Below are positions 62,032 to 64,000 of a DNA stretch of 64,000 nucleotides, one piece after another. The notes under the pieces are model-generated. The model saw only the letters and a program-made list of their open reading frames with translations, did not search any database and was not told where the DNA came from. The stretch is from Xiphydria camelus (taxonomy: Eukaryota; Arthropoda; Insecta; Hymenoptera; Xiphydriidae): assembly GCA_963678675.1 (NCBI GenBank), contig OY783194.1:22298278-22362277 (forward strand). Reading direction: 5' to 3'. The position numbers and the translations under genes are program-made. Each line of letters starts with the position of its first letter. The stretch's first letter is position 1.

Positions 62032-63820
62032 CTAAAAAATTAATGGTATTTCAATTTATTCAAATAACGCTGGTCTATAAAATGAGACCTTTTTCCATTA
62101 TCAGGAACAAAACTAGATGGATTATATGAATCTCGGGTAACTAGTTCCAAATGTTTCTATAAGATTTATTCTAACACCTCACGTTTTTCAGAAAAATGAA
62201 GTAAAAACGAGAAAAAAAAATTTAAGGAATTTCTTCATCATTTTTTTCTCAAAACCTTGATGCTTGATCCATATTCTACTTACTAACATTGATTACACAG
62301 TCCTACACTGAATCTCAATCAAGAACCGGATCAACTGATTTTTATAGATTTTTTGATGCTAAAGCGATCTCATATGTAGAATTTGGGTATCACATCAGAT
62401 TTTTGATAAAATTCAGATTAAATGTCGCAAAGGTTTTTTTTTGCAACATTCAGATGGAAATATTTTTAGTGCGAGAAGGTTATAGGCTAATTTCGACTAA
62501 GGAATCGTATTCAACGTTAAAAAATGTATAAGAAACGCCTGAGACAATGAAAACGTTCTAATTAGGAAACACCGAGTCGTCTCCGATCTTAATGCTACTT
62601 CATTAATTCGAAGTTCATCAGAAATAGTCCAGTCATATCGTACATCCAACCTTGCAATAATTAGGGTAAACCTAATTTTTTTATATGTTGTTAGGATCCA
62701 CCTGAGTAGTATAAATCCAGATTTGCAACCCTGAAAAAGTTGTGCTACCTGAGATATAGCCAAAAAACCGCGATATTTTTGGACTTTTTTCAATTCCTTG
62801 CCAAAAAGATACTAAAGGAAACTTCTGGCGAAAAAAATCACTCTTACCTTTTCTAAAGTAGATAAAATTTACTACAATTTAAGCTCTAGCGGAGCTCGGT
62901 AGCTGTCGTAGTTGATCAGATACAGCTTTGCAAAAATGACAATTTCTTTCTAAAACGGGCAAACTTTAGCTTACGCTCTACTTTCGAGTGAAATATTTTC
63001 AAAAGTACTAATCCTACATAAAAACTTCGAAAAATAAAATTTTAGAAAATTTAATTACCTTCCATTTAAAAATGGCCAAAAACCAAAAAAGTCACAGTGA
63101 GATATCGATAGAAGCCTAAGGCGAGGAGAGCGGGATCGGGTAGGAGGGAAATAATTATTTCATTGGACAACAGTGATTTTGTTACTTGAACCAGACCAGG
63201 TGATTCTTATAGATTTATGTGCGCTAAAAACGAATCTGACTTTCAAATTTGCGACGTTGGTCAGGATTTCGAGATAGTTGAGGTTAAATATACGAAAACG
63301 GGCGATTTTGGCCATATTTACGGGTCTATTACAATGAAAATAAAAAATGTTTCTTCATTGCACTTACTTACAGCATTTGAAAGTGTCGTTTTTGAGCTTT
63401 TCAATATATTACTTGATTGTTCCTAAATGATTTTACAAAGCCAAATTTCACTACGACAAGTCGATCATGTACACTGAAAAAAATCTTTAGTTTTAACAGC
63501 AATACATTTCTGGCTGAGACTTTCTAGCCATTCCCCCCTAAAAATATTTTTATTACAGTAATTCTATTAGTTGTATTTGAGATACAGCATTGCTATGTTA
63601 GCAGTCCAAGTATTGCTAACAGATATGTTTGATGCAGCAATATGGCATCTGATTACTTAATATACTAGAAAGGTTATCCTAAGCAGATGACGTATTCTTA
63701 CCCCAACTGTATGATTATACGTAAAATATAGGTATATAGGTATAGTTAGCTGGACTATAAAACGTATGTTTACACCAACTGTAAACTTATGTGTAGTGTG
63801 ACTGAACGGTATGGCTGGGT
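62032..63820. other. No exon found; repeated AT-rich sequence
   Basis: I looked here for the missing SCCPDH N-terminal exon (Rossmann glycine-rich loop on the minus strand) and did not find it. Two loosely similar stretches (62325-62470 and 63195-63300, sharing TTTTTATAGATTT/TTCTTATAGATTTATG) suggest a dispersed repeat. Confidence 0.4.
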
Positions 63821-63849
63821 GGACTATACTGGATGCCTCGCGCAGTTCC

Positions 63850-64000
63850 ACACAGTTGCAGGGACCCCTTCGGCCGGGCTTGGTCGGTATTCGAGCAATT
63901 TTTACCGGTAGAAGTCGAGTCGGTAGTTAGAGTTGGTGTCAATTCGGGAGATCGAAGCGTCTAACTTCGAAATTGTGGATTTGTGAATTATGGTGAGTAA
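63850..64000 (+). other. Possible 5' UTR and first codon of a plus-strand gene
   Basis: At 63990-63992 an ATG is followed at once by GTGAGTAA, a strong splice donor, so the first coding exon could hold just the initiator codon. The preceding 130 bases are less AT-rich than the surroundings and contain CAGTT-like initiator and CGAGTCGG-type downstream elements. Without the rest of the gene this remains speculative. Confidence 0.3.

Noticed and set aside
62032..63820. SCCPDH first exon
   Set aside because: No minus-strand segment with a glycine-rich Rossmann loop or suitable splice donor was found; it is more likely outside the window.

Overview
This looks like an intron-rich, transposon-laden arthropod nuclear genome, most likely an insect and plausibly a hymenopteran such as an ant. 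That assignment is an inference from overall AT richness, spliced genes with GT-AG introns, and the mix of mariner, piggyBac, P, Harbinger and R1-clade elements; no species-level marker is present.
Only one host gene is clear: a saccharopine dehydrogenase-like oxidoreductase (SCCPDH family) on the minus strand. Five exons lie between 62031 and 56890, and the last exon lies about 44 kb away at 12798-12693. Reading frame and splice phase match at every junction, so the 12799-56889 interval is a single giant terminal intron, now almost entirely filled with nested mobile elements. The N-terminal exon(s) lie beyond the window.
Layout: 1-2.75 kb, a decayed PIF/Harbinger element with an antisense MADF/BESS fragment. 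3.0-8.95 kb, a broken copia retrotransposon, into which a piggyBac jumped (TTAA duplicated), into which a mariner-family element with an open transposase frame jumped (TA duplicated). 9-12.7 kb, quiet sequence 3' of SCCPDH. 12.7 kb onward is SCCPDH: foldback and MITE sequence (13.2-15.2 kb), a mariner relic carrying two MITEs (15.9-20.3 kb), a P element (21.85-26.83 kb), a THAP-DDE transposon split by an apparently complete piggyBac (26.9-33.3 kb), then a second P element (33.77-47.47 kb) that sits in a tRNA-derived SINE and itself contains a Harbinger derivative, an R1-clade LINE and an open-reading-frame TTAA-target transposon (Kolobok-like). At 48.9-52.2 kb a 4-bp-duplicating transposon (Sola-like) with a long transposase frame is nested in a MITE. 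The SCCPDH exons and smaller repeats fill 56.9-62.0 kb. The last bases (63990 onward) may be the first coding exon of a plus-strand gene.
Target-site duplications were read for most insertions, so the order of events can be reconstructed directly. Four transposases retain long open frames: mariner family (5373-6449), piggyBac (28488-30134), Kolobok-like (43580-45322) and Sola-like (49149-51519). The elements do not cooperate with the host gene; they are a layered record of invasions tolerated in one intron.
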